DNA from: DATBLE01 sp036555585 | GTDB taxonomy: Bacteria; Actinomycetota; Thermoleophilia; Gaiellales; Gaiellaceae | Assembly (NCBI GenBank): GCA_036555585.1 | Contig: DATBLE010000047.1 | Location: 134,200 to 198,199 of the forward strand | Direction of reading: 5' to 3' | Length of the DNA stretch: 64,000 bases | In this document: positions 23,951-31,653 of the stretch, piece after piece | Numbering within the stretch: position 1 is the stretch's first letter | How the letters are laid out: every line of letters begins with the position of its first letter | The notes under the pieces: generated by a model | Database searches by the model: none | What the model was told of the DNA's origin: nothing | What the model saw: only the letters and a program-made list of their open reading frames with translations | Program-made: the position numbers and the translations under genes

Positions 23951-24698
23951 GGCGGACCGGGATCACGGCGCCGTCCAGCACCCGCACGCACGCGCCGTAG
24001 TGCTCGCCGATCAGCGGGGCGGTGAGCACCTGCTCGGGGCCGCCGTCGGCCACGATCCGGCCGCTCGAGAGCAGCAGCAGCCGCGGCGCGTAGAGGCCGG
24101 CCAGGGTGAGGTCGTGCATCGCCGAGATCACGGTCAGGCCGGCGTCGAGGCGCAACCCGTCGATCAGCTCGAGGACCTCCTGCTGGCGGCCCGCGTCGAG
24201 CGCGCTGGTCGGCTCGTCGAGGAGCAGGAGCGGCGCCTCCTGGGCGAGGGCGCGGGCGAGGACCACCCGCTGCCGCTCGCCGCCGGACAGCGTCCCCAGC
24301 TGCCGCTCGGCGAGCTCCGTCAGATCGAGCCTGGCCGAGGCCGCCTCCGCGGCCGCCACGTCGCGCCTGCTCTCGCTGCCCACGTACGAGACGTAGGGCG
24401 TCCTCCCGAGTAGCGCGTACTCTCGAACGGTCATCCCGGCCGGCAGCAGCGGCGACTGCGGGACGAGAGCCACTCGCCGTGCGACCTCCCGCCGGCGCAG
24501 CCGGTGGACGGGGTGGCCGTCGAGGCGGATCTCGCCGCCGTGCGAGACCAGTCCGGCGATCGCCCGCACCAGGCTCGTCTTGCCGGCTCCGTTCGGCCCG
24601 ATCAGCGTCACCCACGCGCCGCGCTCGACGGTGAACGACACGCCGTCGACGACGGCCCTGCCGCCGAGCTCGATCGTCACGCGGTCGAGCGCGAGCAT
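23919..24698 (-). CDS. btuD: Vitamin B12/corrinoid ABC transporter ATP-binding protein
   Basis: ATPase subunit of a BtuCD-type importer. The 259-residue product shows Walker A (LIGPNGAGKTSLV), Q-loop (LVPQSPLL), ABC signature (LSGGERQRVVLARAL), Walker B (LLLLDEPTSALDAG) and the H-loop (SAMHDLTLAGLYA), in FecCD/BtuD style. Its ATG overlaps the btuC stop (TGATG). The C-terminal residues ...GNGRFPP are encoded by the 3' hairpin, suggesting a palindrome settled at the gene end without harm. Confidence 0.93.
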   Translation of the reverse strand: MLALDRVTIELGGRAVVDGVSFTVERGAWVTLIGPNGAGKTSLVRAIAGLVSHGGEIRLDGHPVHRLRRREVARRVALVPQSPLLPAGMTVREYALLGRTPYVSYVGSESRRDVAAAEAASARLDLTELAERQLGTLSGGERQRVVLARALAQEAPLLLLDEPTSALDAGRQQEVLELIDGLRLDAGLTVISAMHDLTLAGLYAPRLLLLSSGRIVADGGPEQVLTAPLIGEHYGACVRVLDGAVIPVRPHGGNGRFPP

Positions 24699-25717
24699 CA
24701 GGTGGCCATTCGCTTCGACGTCCGGAGCACGACCGCGAAGAACGGCGCGCCGAAGAACGCGGTGACGACGCCGATCGGCACCTCCGCCGGGGAGAGCGCG
24801 GTGCGGGCGATCACGTCCGCGAGGACGAGGAACCCGCCGCCGGCGAGCACCGAGAGGGGGAGCAGCAGGCGGTAGCTCGGGCCGGCCATCAGGCGGATCG
24901 CGTGCGGGACGATGATCCCGACGAAGCCGATCAGCCCGCTGACCGCGACCGCCGCGGCAGTCCCCACCGTGGCGCAGAGCACGACCGCGAGCCGGACCCG
25001 GCCGACGTGGACGCCGAGGCTCGCGGCCTCCTCGTCCCCGACGCTGAGCACGTCCAGCAGGCGACGGTGGAGGAGGATGCCGGTGATCGCGACGGCGACG
25101 TACGGGAGCAGGAGGACGACGTCCCGCCACCCGGAGCTCGGGAGGCGACCGAGGATCCAGGAGTAGACCTCCTGGATCGTGTCCGAGTGCTGCTGCTGCA
25201 CGAAGGTCTGGACGGCGGTGAAGAACGCCGCCACCGTCACCCCGGCGAGGACGAGCGTGGCACCCCCCGCCCCCACGCCGGCCGACCGGCCGATGGCGTA
25301 GGCCGCGACAACCGCGACCGCGCCTCCCACGAAGGCCGCCGGAGGGAGCGTGCTCTGGAAGTCGATCCCCCGAAGGTAGACGACGGCCAGGGTCGCCCCG
25401 AGCCCGGCCCCGGCGGCGACGCCGAGCAGGTACGGATCGGCGAGCGGGTTGCGGAAGACGCCCTGGTACGAGGCGCCCGCGACCGCGAGCATCGCGCCGA
25501 CCAGCGCGCCGAGGACCACCCGTGGCAGCCGGATGTCCCAGAGGATCGCCTCGTCGGTCGACGAGAGCGGCGAGTGGACGTGCAGCACGGGGATCCTGGC
25601 GGCGACCGACTCGAAGACGGCGCCCAGCCCGATGTCGGCCGGCCCGACCAGCACGCCGAGCACGAGCGAGCCGAGGAGAAAGAGCGACGCCGCCAGGATC
25701 CACAGCCGCGAGCTCAT
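24698..25717 (-). CDS. btuC: Vitamin B12/corrinoid ABC transporter permease
   Basis: Membrane permease of the FecCD/BtuC family, 339 residues, about ten helices. Seen: ILWDIRLPRVVLGALVGAML, AVAGASYQGVFRNPLADPYL and LGVAAGAGLGAT (classic family signature), SVGDEEAASLGVHVGRVRL (the cytoplasmic L-loop that couples to BtuD) and GFVGIIVPHAIRL. The start overlaps the btuF stop by ATGA and the stop overlaps the btuD start. The B12 assignment comes from the riboswitch and cob neighbours. Confidence 0.94.
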   Translation of the reverse strand: MSSRLWILAASLFLLGSLVLGVLVGPADIGLGAVFESVAARIPVLHVHSPLSSTDEAILWDIRLPRVVLGALVGAMLAVAGASYQGVFRNPLADPYLLGVAAGAGLGATLAVVYLRGIDFQSTLPPAAFVGGAVAVVAAYAIGRSAGVGAGGATLVLAGVTVAAFFTAVQTFVQQQHSDTIQEVYSWILGRLPSSGWRDVVLLLPYVAVAITGILLHRRLLDVLSVGDEEAASLGVHVGRVRLAVVLCATVGTAAAVAVSGLIGFVGIIVPHAIRLMAGPSYRLLLPLSVLAGGGFLVLADVIARTALSPAEVPIGVVTAFFGAPFFAVVLRTSKRMAT

Positions 25718-26565
25718 CGCCGCAGGTGGGCCAGGGCGCCCGCGATCGCCCGCACGAAGTCGACGATGCGCGGGCCCCAGCGGGAGGCGAGCGAGTCGTC
25801 GATACGCACGATCGTGCCGGTCCTGACCGCCGCGACGTTCCTCCAGCCCGGGCGGGCGGCGACCGTCTTCGCGGACTGCGCGCAGCAGTTGATGTCCGCG
25901 AGCACGACGATGTCCGGGCTCTGCGAGACGACATACTCCGCGGAAAGCTTCGGGTAGCCGCCGCTGCCGGCCGAGTCGGCGGCATCGGCGATGTTCTTCA
26001 GGCCGAAGAGCGCGTAGACCTTGCCGATGAAGGTGGCCGACGTCGCCGAGTACAGGTCCGGCCCGAGCTCGTGGAACACCTTCAGCCCCCTGGCGCGCGG
26101 CGTCGCCCGCTCGAGCAGCCCCGCGATGCGCGTCTTCGTCGAGGCGACGAGCCTGGTCGCCTCGGGGAGATGGCCGGTGATCCGCCCGAGGGCGAGCATC
26201 TGGGCGTAGGCGCCGGCGAGGTCCTTGGCCGGATCCTGGACGAGGACGCGAATCCCCAGCCGCCGCAGCGTGGTGGAGAGCCCGTTCGGGTCGAACGCGA
26301 CCACCACGAGGTCGGGCCGGTAGCCGGCGACCGCCTCGACGTTGGGGGTGAAGCCCGACAGCGCCGTCCTGGGGGCCTGCTTCGGATAGTCCGACTGGTC
26401 GTCGGCGGCGACGACCTGCGAGCCGGCGCCGATCGCGAACAGCGTCTCGGTCGCCGTCGGCGAGAGCGAGACGATCCGGTGGGGCGGCGTCGCCGCCGGC
26501 GATCCGGATGCGGCGACGAGCACCACGAAGAGTGCTGCGAGAAGTCCGAGAAGAAGCCTGGACAC
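25714..26565 (-). CDS. btuF: Vitamin B12/corrinoid substrate-binding protein
   Basis: Extracytoplasmic binding protein of the importer, 283 residues, with an N-terminal signal peptide (LLLGLLAALFVVLVAASGSP) and no clear lipobox cysteine. The domain shows RIVSLSPTATETLFAIGAGS, YRPDLVVVAFDPNG, a long linking helix region (ALGRITGHLPEATRLV) and SPDIVVLADINCC. The GTG at 26565 is preceded by a perfect AAGGAGG; a longer frame exists but would run into the riboswitch. First gene of the operon. Confidence 0.92.
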   Translation of the reverse strand: MSRLLLGLLAALFVVLVAASGSPAATPPHRIVSLSPTATETLFAIGAGSQVVAADDQSDYPKQAPRTALSGFTPNVEAVAGYRPDLVVVAFDPNGLSTTLRRLGIRVLVQDPAKDLAGAYAQMLALGRITGHLPEATRLVASTKTRIAGLLERATPRARGLKVFHELGPDLYSATSATFIGKVYALFGLKNIADAADSAGSGGYPKLSAEYVVSQSPDIVVLADINCCAQSAKTVAARPGWRNVAAVRTGTIVRIDDSLASRWGPRIVDFVRAIAGALAHLRR

Positions 26566-26649
26566 GAATCCTCCTTCCGCGAGGGGGACTGGCAATTGCA
26601 TCGGTGCCTGTCCCGCGTTTCGGGACTGGAACCGATTCGGTCTCAACGG

Positions 26650-26815
26650 CGCTCGGCAGGTCTTCTGACTCGGGGCTCCCCCGTCGCCGCCTTCCCGGGC
26701 CTCGCGGCCCAGTGGCTTCTGGCGAAGGGCATCTCCCCTTACAGCGGCGGGACCGTCCCGGACTTGCACCGGGTTCCCTCACCGGGCGCCTATGCCGGCG
26801 GAGCCTATCATCGGG
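26650..26815 (-). ncRNA. Cobalamin riboswitch
   Basis: Reading the minus strand: an initial GTGAGGGAACCCGGTGCAAG-type segment, GGTCCCGCCGCTGTAAGGGG, then GCCACTGGG, a GGGAAGGCGGCGAC segment and the B12 box AGTCAGAAGACCTGCC (26655-26670). These are the conserved blocks of the cobalamin riboswitch in order. A further small hairpin (GTCCCG/CGGGAC, 26610-26626) lies between it and the btuF ribosome site. It should shut down btuFCD-cobUTS when adenosyl- or methylcobalamin is plentiful. Confidence 0.95.
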
Positions 26816-26820
26816 TCGAG

Positions 26821-27180
26821 ATGCCGCTCTCGCGCCTCGCCGCCGCCTGGCTCCCGGTCCTCCTCTGGGCCGGGCTGATCTTCGGCTTCTCGGCCGTCCC
26901 CGACCTCGGCACCGGTCTGGGCACGTGGGATCTCGTGCTGCGGAAGATCGCCCACTTCTGCGAGTACGCCGTGCTCGGCCTGCTGCTGATGCGCGCGACG
27001 CGGCGCGAGGGGGTGGCGGTGGGGCTCGGGGTCCTCTACGCGGCGAGCGACGAGCTGCACCAGCACTTCGTCCCGGGACGGCAGGCCGCGGTGCGCGACG
27101 TCGCCGTCGACGCCGCAGGGGTGCTCGCAGGCATCCTGCTCGCTCGTACAATCCTGGCGTGGTGGAGCGCAAGGACGTAG
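26821..27180 (+). CDS. VanZ-like membrane protein
   Basis: A 119-residue protein with four hydrophobic segments. It shows the VanZ family pattern LLWAGLIFGFSAVPDL, KIAHFCEYAVLGLLL and YAASDELHQHFVPGRQAAVR then DVAVDAAGVLAG. VanZ gives low teicoplanin resistance in enterococci, but most relatives have no known role. The ATG at 26821 lies only a few bases from the 5' end of the divergent riboswitch, so the two promoters must overlap the opposite transcripts. Confidence 0.88.
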   Translation: MPLSRLAAAWLPVLLWAGLIFGFSAVPDLGTGLGTWDLVLRKIAHFCEYAVLGLLLMRATRREGVAVGLGVLYAASDELHQHFVPGRQAAVRDVAVDAAGVLAGILLARTILAWWSART

Positions 27181-27383
27181 GCGACCGGCAGCTGGACGCG
27201 CTGCTCGAGCGGCTCGACCGACTGGTCGCGGAGGTTCACGGCCTGAACCGCAGGCTGGACGCGGGCGAGAACCTCGCGCCGCTCGTCTACGAGCTGCGCG
27301 CGTTGAACGAGTCGCTCTCCGCGCTCGCCTACGCCGCGCTCGGCCAGCAGGGCCCGCAGGTGCGCCGCCGCCGGGCGAGCTGA
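27159..27383 (+). CDS. Small helical protein
   Basis: A 74-residue protein, mostly one or two amphipathic helices (RQLDALLERLDRLVAEVHGL, later YELRALNESLSALAYAALG) with a basic tail. It may form a coiled coil; no family is recognised. GTG 27159 overlaps the end of the VanZ-like gene by 22 bases. A TACAAT box ends 6 bases before the GTG, so a leaderless transcript is also possible. Translation is plausible but not certain. Confidence 0.5.
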   Translation: MVERKDVGDRQLDALLERLDRLVAEVHGLNRRLDAGENLAPLVYELRALNESLSALAYAALGQQGPQVRRRRAS

Positions 27384-27387
27384 CGAG

Positions 27388-28473
27388 CTAACCCGCGATC
27401 CGGTAGATCGTGCCGCCCTGGGAGACGGCGTAGAGGCCGCCGCGCGCGTCCTCGCCGAACGAGCTCAGCGAGGGCACCGTGAAGGACTCCTTGCGCGGCG
27501 ACGCGGCCTTGCCCTTGACCACCTTCAGGCTCCAGACCGTTCCCGAGCAGTAGTCGCCGTAGTAGTAGCGTCCGAGGAGGTCGCGTCTCGCCTTCCCGCG
27601 GTAGACGAACCCGCCGGTGACCGAGCAGCCGAGCCCGTGCGAGTAGACCTGGATCGGCGGGCGGTAGGGGCCGCGCGGGTCGAGCGTGCGCGAGCGGTCG
27701 TACGGGGCGCGCCCCTCGTAGACCGCCCAGCCGAAGTCCATCACCTGGCCGAGCTTCGCCCGCGGCACGTAGTCGATCTCCTCCCACGAGCCCTGCCCGA
27801 CGTCGGCGATGTACAGATCGCCGTTGGCGCGGTCGAACGAGAACCGCCACGGGTTGCGCAGCCCGTACTCCGCCAGCACCGGCTCCGGGCTCTGGGCGTT
27901 CACGTCGAGCTTCCAGATCTTCGCCAGCTTGTTGACGAAGGTCTGGCCGTTGTTGTTCGGGTCGCCGCCGGAGCCGCCGTCCCCCATCCCGATGTAGAGC
28001 TTGCCGTCCGGCCCGAACGCGAGCTGCCCGCCGTTGTGATTCGGGAAGGGCTGCTTCTCGAAGAACAGCTGCCGGGCCGACGAGGGAATCGCGCGGGCGC
28101 CGTCGGAGCGGTACTCGACCACGCGCGTGTCCCCGTTCGTGTCGGTGTAGTCGACGTAGAAGAGGTGGTTCTGCGCGTAGCGCGGGTGGAACGCGACCGA
28201 GAGCAAGCCCTGCTCGCCTCCGCTCTTGACCAGGCTCCGGATGTCGAGGAACGGCTGCGCCCGAAGCTTGCCGTTCTGGATCACGCGGATCGTCCCCTTC
28301 TGCTCGACGACGTACAGCCGTCCGGGCTCGTTCGCCGGCGCCGCGAGGTCGACCGGCGAGTCGAGCCCGCGCGCGACCACGACCGGGCCCCTCGGCGCGG
28401 CGCCCTGCGCCGGGCCGACGAGCGCGAGCCCGAGCGCGACCAGAAGGGCGGCGCTAGCTCTCGAGCAGGACAC
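27388..28473 (-). CDS. PQQ-type sugar dehydrogenase (glucose/sorbosone dehydrogenase family)
   Basis: A 361-residue exported beta-propeller with a signal peptide (ASAALLVALGLALVGPAQG). Family motifs: GLDSPVDLAAP, GEQGLLSVAFHP (with the catalytic-site His), FPNHNGGQLAFGPDGKLYIG, GMGDGGSGGDPNNNGQ, YGLRNPWRFSFD, YIADVGQGSWEEID and GFVYRG. Known relatives are soluble aldose dehydrogenases using pyrroloquinoline quinone, although many actinobacterial members have no proven substrate. The GTG start overlaps the trkA-like stop by 20 bases. No PQQ synthesis genes are seen in the window. Confidence 0.87.
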   Translation of the reverse strand: MSCSRASAALLVALGLALVGPAQGAAPRGPVVVARGLDSPVDLAAPANEPGRLYVVEQKGTIRVIQNGKLRAQPFLDIRSLVKSGGEQGLLSVAFHPRYAQNHLFYVDYTDTNGDTRVVEYRSDGARAIPSSARQLFFEKQPFPNHNGGQLAFGPDGKLYIGMGDGGSGGDPNNNGQTFVNKLAKIWKLDVNAQSPEPVLAEYGLRNPWRFSFDRANGDLYIADVGQGSWEEIDYVPRAKLGQVMDFGWAVYEGRAPYDRSRTLDPRGPYRPPIQVYSHGLGCSVTGGFVYRGKARRDLLGRYYYGDYCSGTVWSLKVVKGKAASPRKESFTVPSLSSFGEDARGGLYAVSQGGTIYRIAG

Positions 28474-29116
28474 GGCGGAGCTCGTCCTCCTTGCCCGGCT
28501 GCAGGATCGCGAGCACCTGGTCGCCGGGGCGCAGAGCGGTCTCGCCGTCCGCGATCTCGAACTGGCCGTTGCGCTTCACCGAGATCAGGCGGGAACCCTC
28601 GGGCAGCTGGAGCCGGTCGATTCGCATGCCGGCGCAGTCGGCGTCGGGCGGGATCAGCACCTCGACGATCTCGACGTTCTCCTTCGGCAGCTCCAGCAGG
28701 TGGACGAGGCCGTGCTCAGGCACCTCATGCTCGATCAGCGCCATGATCGACGAGGTCGCGCAGACGGTCGGCGAGACGCCGAGCAGGTCGAAGTTGACCT
28801 GGTTGCGGGGGTCGTTGACGCGCGCGATCACCTTCTCCACGCCGTACTTCTCCCGGGCGAGCTGGCAGATGACGATGTTGTCCTCGTCGTCGCCGGTGGC
28901 CGCGACCACGATGCTCGGCGGCCGCTCGATGCCCGCCCGCTCGAGGACGAAGATCTCCGTCGCGTCCCCGTGGAGGACGACGTGCTCGAACTCGTCCGCG
29001 AGGCGCTCGAACTTGTCGCGGCGCTGCTCGACGAGCGTCACCTCGTGGCCGACGCGGAGCAGGCTGCGGGCGAGGTTCGCGCCGATCTTGCCTCCCCCTG
29101 CGATGAGGACGTACAA
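28454..29116 (-). CDS. TrkA-type potassium-channel regulatory protein (TrkA-N + TrkA-C)
   Basis: A 220-residue cytoplasmic gating protein for K+ transport. The N-domain is a Rossmann fold (MYVLIAGGGKIGANLARSLL) with VVLHGDATEIFVLERAGIE and VIARVNDPRNQVNFDLLGV. The C-domain (TrkA-C/RCK-C) has DRLQLPEGSRLISVKRNG and ALRPGDQVLAIL. Such proteins bind NAD(H)/ATP and control Trk/Ktr pores. It follows a second TrkA-N protein by 4 bases, a pair like CeoB/CeoC of mycobacteria. No TrkH/KtrB pore gene lies in the window; the adjacent APC permease may be the partner. Confidence 0.9.
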   Translation of the reverse strand: MYVLIAGGGKIGANLARSLLRVGHEVTLVEQRRDKFERLADEFEHVVLHGDATEIFVLERAGIERPPSIVVAATGDDEDNIVICQLAREKYGVEKVIARVNDPRNQVNFDLLGVSPTVCATSSIMALIEHEVPEHGLVHLLELPKENVEIVEVLIPPDADCAGMRIDRLQLPEGSRLISVKRNGQFEIADGETALRPGDQVLAILQPGKEDELRRVLLES

Positions 29117-29120
29117 GGGC

Positions 29121-29549
29121 TCAGGTCACCTTCACGGGCTGTGGGACGTCGCACGCGCGGACGGCCTCCGTCAGCCGCTCGATCGCGTTCGAGGTCGGGC
29201 AGACCGTGCGCATGCCCTGGGACGCGTAGAACTCCGCCCTGGCGGGATCGAGCAGCCGGACGACCACGCAGTCGATCCCGAACCGCTTCTGCACCATCTG
29301 GCCGACGACGATGTTGGTGTTGTCGCCGTCGGTGGCGACGACGACCGCGTCGGTCTCGTCGATCCCTGCGCGCCGGAGGACCGACGTGTCCATGCCGTGG
29401 CCCACGACGAACCCGCCGTCCCAGCTCTCGCCGAGCCGGCTGAGCGCCTCCTCCTTCTCGTCGACCGCGACGACGTCCCAGCCCTCGTCGTGCAGCTGGT
29501 GGGCGACCGTCGAGCCGACCCGGCCGCAGCCGATCACGATCGCTTTCAC
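29121..29549 (-). CDS. TrkA-N domain protein
   Basis: A 142-residue single Rossmann domain: MKAIVIGCGRVGSTVAHQLH, VVAVDEKEEALSRL, GHGMDTSVLRRAGIDETDAV and VVVRLLDPARAEFYASQGMR. This is the NAD-binding half of TrkA/KtrA, without the TrkA-C domain. It lies 9 bases downstream of an APC-UspA permease gene and 4 bases upstream of the full-length TrkA protein, so all three are probably one operon. It is likely a regulatory subunit forming mixed rings with its neighbour. Confidence 0.9.
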   Translation of the reverse strand: MKAIVIGCGRVGSTVAHQLHDEGWDVVAVDEKEEALSRLGESWDGGFVVGHGMDTSVLRRAGIDETDAVVVATDGDNTNIVVGQMVQKRFGIDCVVVRLLDPARAEFYASQGMRTVCPTSNAIERLTEAVRACDVPQPVKVT

Positions 29550-29558
29550 GGAATCAGC

Positions 29559-31481
29559 CTAGCCCACCAGCTCGTCTTCGAGAATCCCCTGAGGATAGGC
29601 GAGCACCATCACCTCGCACGGCGCGCTCCGCAGCACGTAGTCGACCGTGGGGCTGAAGAACCGCGACTGGCGGCGCCAGCGGGGCGCCGATCCCATCACG
29701 ATCAGATCGGCGTCGATCTCCTTCGCCTTGGCGGCGATCGCCTCGCCGATCGCCCGCGCCCGCACGGTGTCGCCCTCGATGGCCACGCCGTGCTCGGTCG
29801 CCAGCGTCCGCGCGTCGTCAAGCGAGGCGGTCGCCCGCTCCTCCTGCTCGGCCAGCTCCGCGTCGAGCGCCAGCGAGAGCGGCACCTGGATGACGTGGAG
29901 CGCGTGGATCGTGCCGCCCTTCTCCTCGGCGAGCTTGATCGCGGTCGCCAGCATCTCCTCGCCGATCGGGCCGAGCTTGACCGGGACGAGGATGCGCACA
30001 TACTCCCCCTCGCGGGCGGGGACGAGATCCGGCGTCGGCGCGTCGACGTGCTCGAGCAGGCCGGCTCCGCGCCGCACCCTGGCGACGACGTAGAGGACGG
30101 CGCCGAGGAGGAGCCACGCGGGACCGCCGATGCGGGCGGCGGCGTGGGTCGACAGCGAGACGACCCAGAGGGCGGCGACGAGCGGGATCCCGAGCAGGGG
30201 GGCGACCGGGACGGGCCGCCCGCGGATCCGGACGTTCAGGGGCACGACGAACGGCCGTTCGAGGTCGGGCTCCGTGAAGCGCAGGCGCACGACCGCCGCC
30301 TGCGCGATCGCGAAGGTGATCAGGACGCCGAAGCTGTACAGGCTCGCGAGGAACTTGGCTTCGCGGCCGACCGACGCCGACACGATCACGAGCGCGATCG
30401 AGACCGCGGCAGCGCCGAGGATGGCGGCGGGCGGCAGCGTGCTTCGCCGGCCGAACGTCCCGAAGGCGTGGGGAAGCATCTGATGGCGCCCGAGCGAGTA
30501 CACGACCCGGCCCACGCCCGAGATCGACGTGGTCGCGGCGGCGATCAGGATCCCGGCCCCGGTGAGCCCGACCATCACGCGCAGCACGTCGACCAGCAGG
30601 GCCGGCATGTGCCCGTTGAACGCGGAGACGATCCCCACCAGCGGCGCCTGGATCCAGTCGCCGGCGAGGCGCGTGGCCGTCGAGTCCGGCCCGGTCATCG
30701 CCGGAAAGGCCGCGACGCCGACGACGCCGATCAGCGCGGAGACCAGCACCGCGGCGCCCAGGCCGACGAACAGGCTGCGCGGCATCGTCGTCCCCGGCTC
30801 GCGGGCCTCCTGTGCCAGGTTCGCGAGGGTCTCCAGGCCGGTGTAGGCGAGCATCGCCACCGGCAGCGCGTAGGCGAGCGAGTGCCAGGTCGGAGCGACG
30901 CCCGGGTGTGCGCCGTGGCCGAGGTCCGAGGGGCTGAACAGGAACGCGAAGCCGAGCACGATCAGGATCACGTCTGTGACGAACGCGATCGCCGCGACGA
31001 CGATGGCGATCCGGTAGAGGCCCGGGCGGCGGATCAGCCGCAGCAGGGTGATCGCCAGCACGATGAAGACGGCGGCGACGACGTCCCAGGGATGCCGCGT
31101 CAGCCGCAGCCAGCCGACCGCATGCCCGAAGTAGTGCGGCGTGAACAGCGCCGCGAGGGCGATCACGATCGTGTAGTCGAGGAGCAGGACCCAGCCGGTG
31201 AGGAAGCCGACCGGGTCGTTGAACGCCCGGCGGGCCAGCATAGCCGCACCGCCCGTCTCGGGGAGCGCCGCCGTGCCCTCGGCGTACGAGAGCGAGACGA
31301 CCATGAACAGCGCGCCGACCGCGAGCAGGACCCACGGCGTGAGCCCGAGCGCGAACAGGGCGACGATGCCCAGCGCGAAGTAGATCGACGAGCCGACCTC
31401 GCCGTAGGCGACCGAGGCGAGCGACTCCTCGGTGAGGCTGCGGACGAGCCCCGGCAGGCGACGTCTCGGCAGGGGGCTCAT
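29559..31481 (-). CDS. APC-superfamily permease with C-terminal universal-stress (UspA) domain
   Basis: A 640-residue protein. Residues 1-~460 hold about twelve helices of the amino acid-polyamine-organocation fold, starting LASVAYGEVGSSIYFALGIV and including MLAYTGLETLANLAQEAREP. The rest is a UspA-like nucleotide-binding domain (VRILVPVKLGPIGEEMLATA, DLIVMGSAPRWRRQS). Similar fusions are usually annotated as amino-acid permeases, but KimA-type K+ importers share this build. Its operon with two TrkA-like genes favours ion transport. Substrate is not proven. Confidence 0.85.
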   Translation of the reverse strand: MSPLPRRRLPGLVRSLTEESLASVAYGEVGSSIYFALGIVALFALGLTPWVLLAVGALFMVVSLSYAEGTAALPETGGAAMLARRAFNDPVGFLTGWVLLLDYTIVIALAALFTPHYFGHAVGWLRLTRHPWDVVAAVFIVLAITLLRLIRRPGLYRIAIVVAAIAFVTDVILIVLGFAFLFSPSDLGHGAHPGVAPTWHSLAYALPVAMLAYTGLETLANLAQEAREPGTTMPRSLFVGLGAAVLVSALIGVVGVAAFPAMTGPDSTATRLAGDWIQAPLVGIVSAFNGHMPALLVDVLRVMVGLTGAGILIAAATTSISGVGRVVYSLGRHQMLPHAFGTFGRRSTLPPAAILGAAAVSIALVIVSASVGREAKFLASLYSFGVLITFAIAQAAVVRLRFTEPDLERPFVVPLNVRIRGRPVPVAPLLGIPLVAALWVVSLSTHAAARIGGPAWLLLGAVLYVVARVRRGAGLLEHVDAPTPDLVPAREGEYVRILVPVKLGPIGEEMLATAIKLAEEKGGTIHALHVIQVPLSLALDAELAEQEERATASLDDARTLATEHGVAIEGDTVRARAIGEAIAAKAKEIDADLIVMGSAPRWRRQSRFFSPTVDYVLRSAPCEVMVLAYPQGILEDELVG

Positions 31482-31485
31482 CCGG

Positions 31486-31653
31486 TCACCGGCTCGCGAG
31501 GTAGAGGCGGAGGGCGCCGGCGGCGACGAGCATGGCGCCGATCACCAGGCCGAGGCCGCCGCCGACCCCGACCTGGATCGTGCGCGCGATCACGACGACG
31601 CCCAGGACGACGAGGATGGCGGAGATCACTGCGGTGCCGCGTCGTCTCGCCAT
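31486..31653 (-). CDS. Small two-helix membrane protein
   Basis: A 55-residue protein: a basic N-terminus MARRRGTAV, a first hydrophobic segment (ISAILVVLGVVVIARTI), a glycine turn (VGVGGG) and a second segment (LGLVIGAMLVAAGALRLYLA). Its ATG overlaps the stop of the upstream APC-UspA gene (TGATG) and it ends 4 bases before the next one. The tight placement between two related transporters argues that it is translated. It may be a small transporter-associated subunit; no family is recognised. Confidence 0.65.
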   Translation of the reverse strand: MARRRGTAVISAILVVLGVVVIARTIQVGVGGGLGLVIGAMLVAAGALRLYLASR

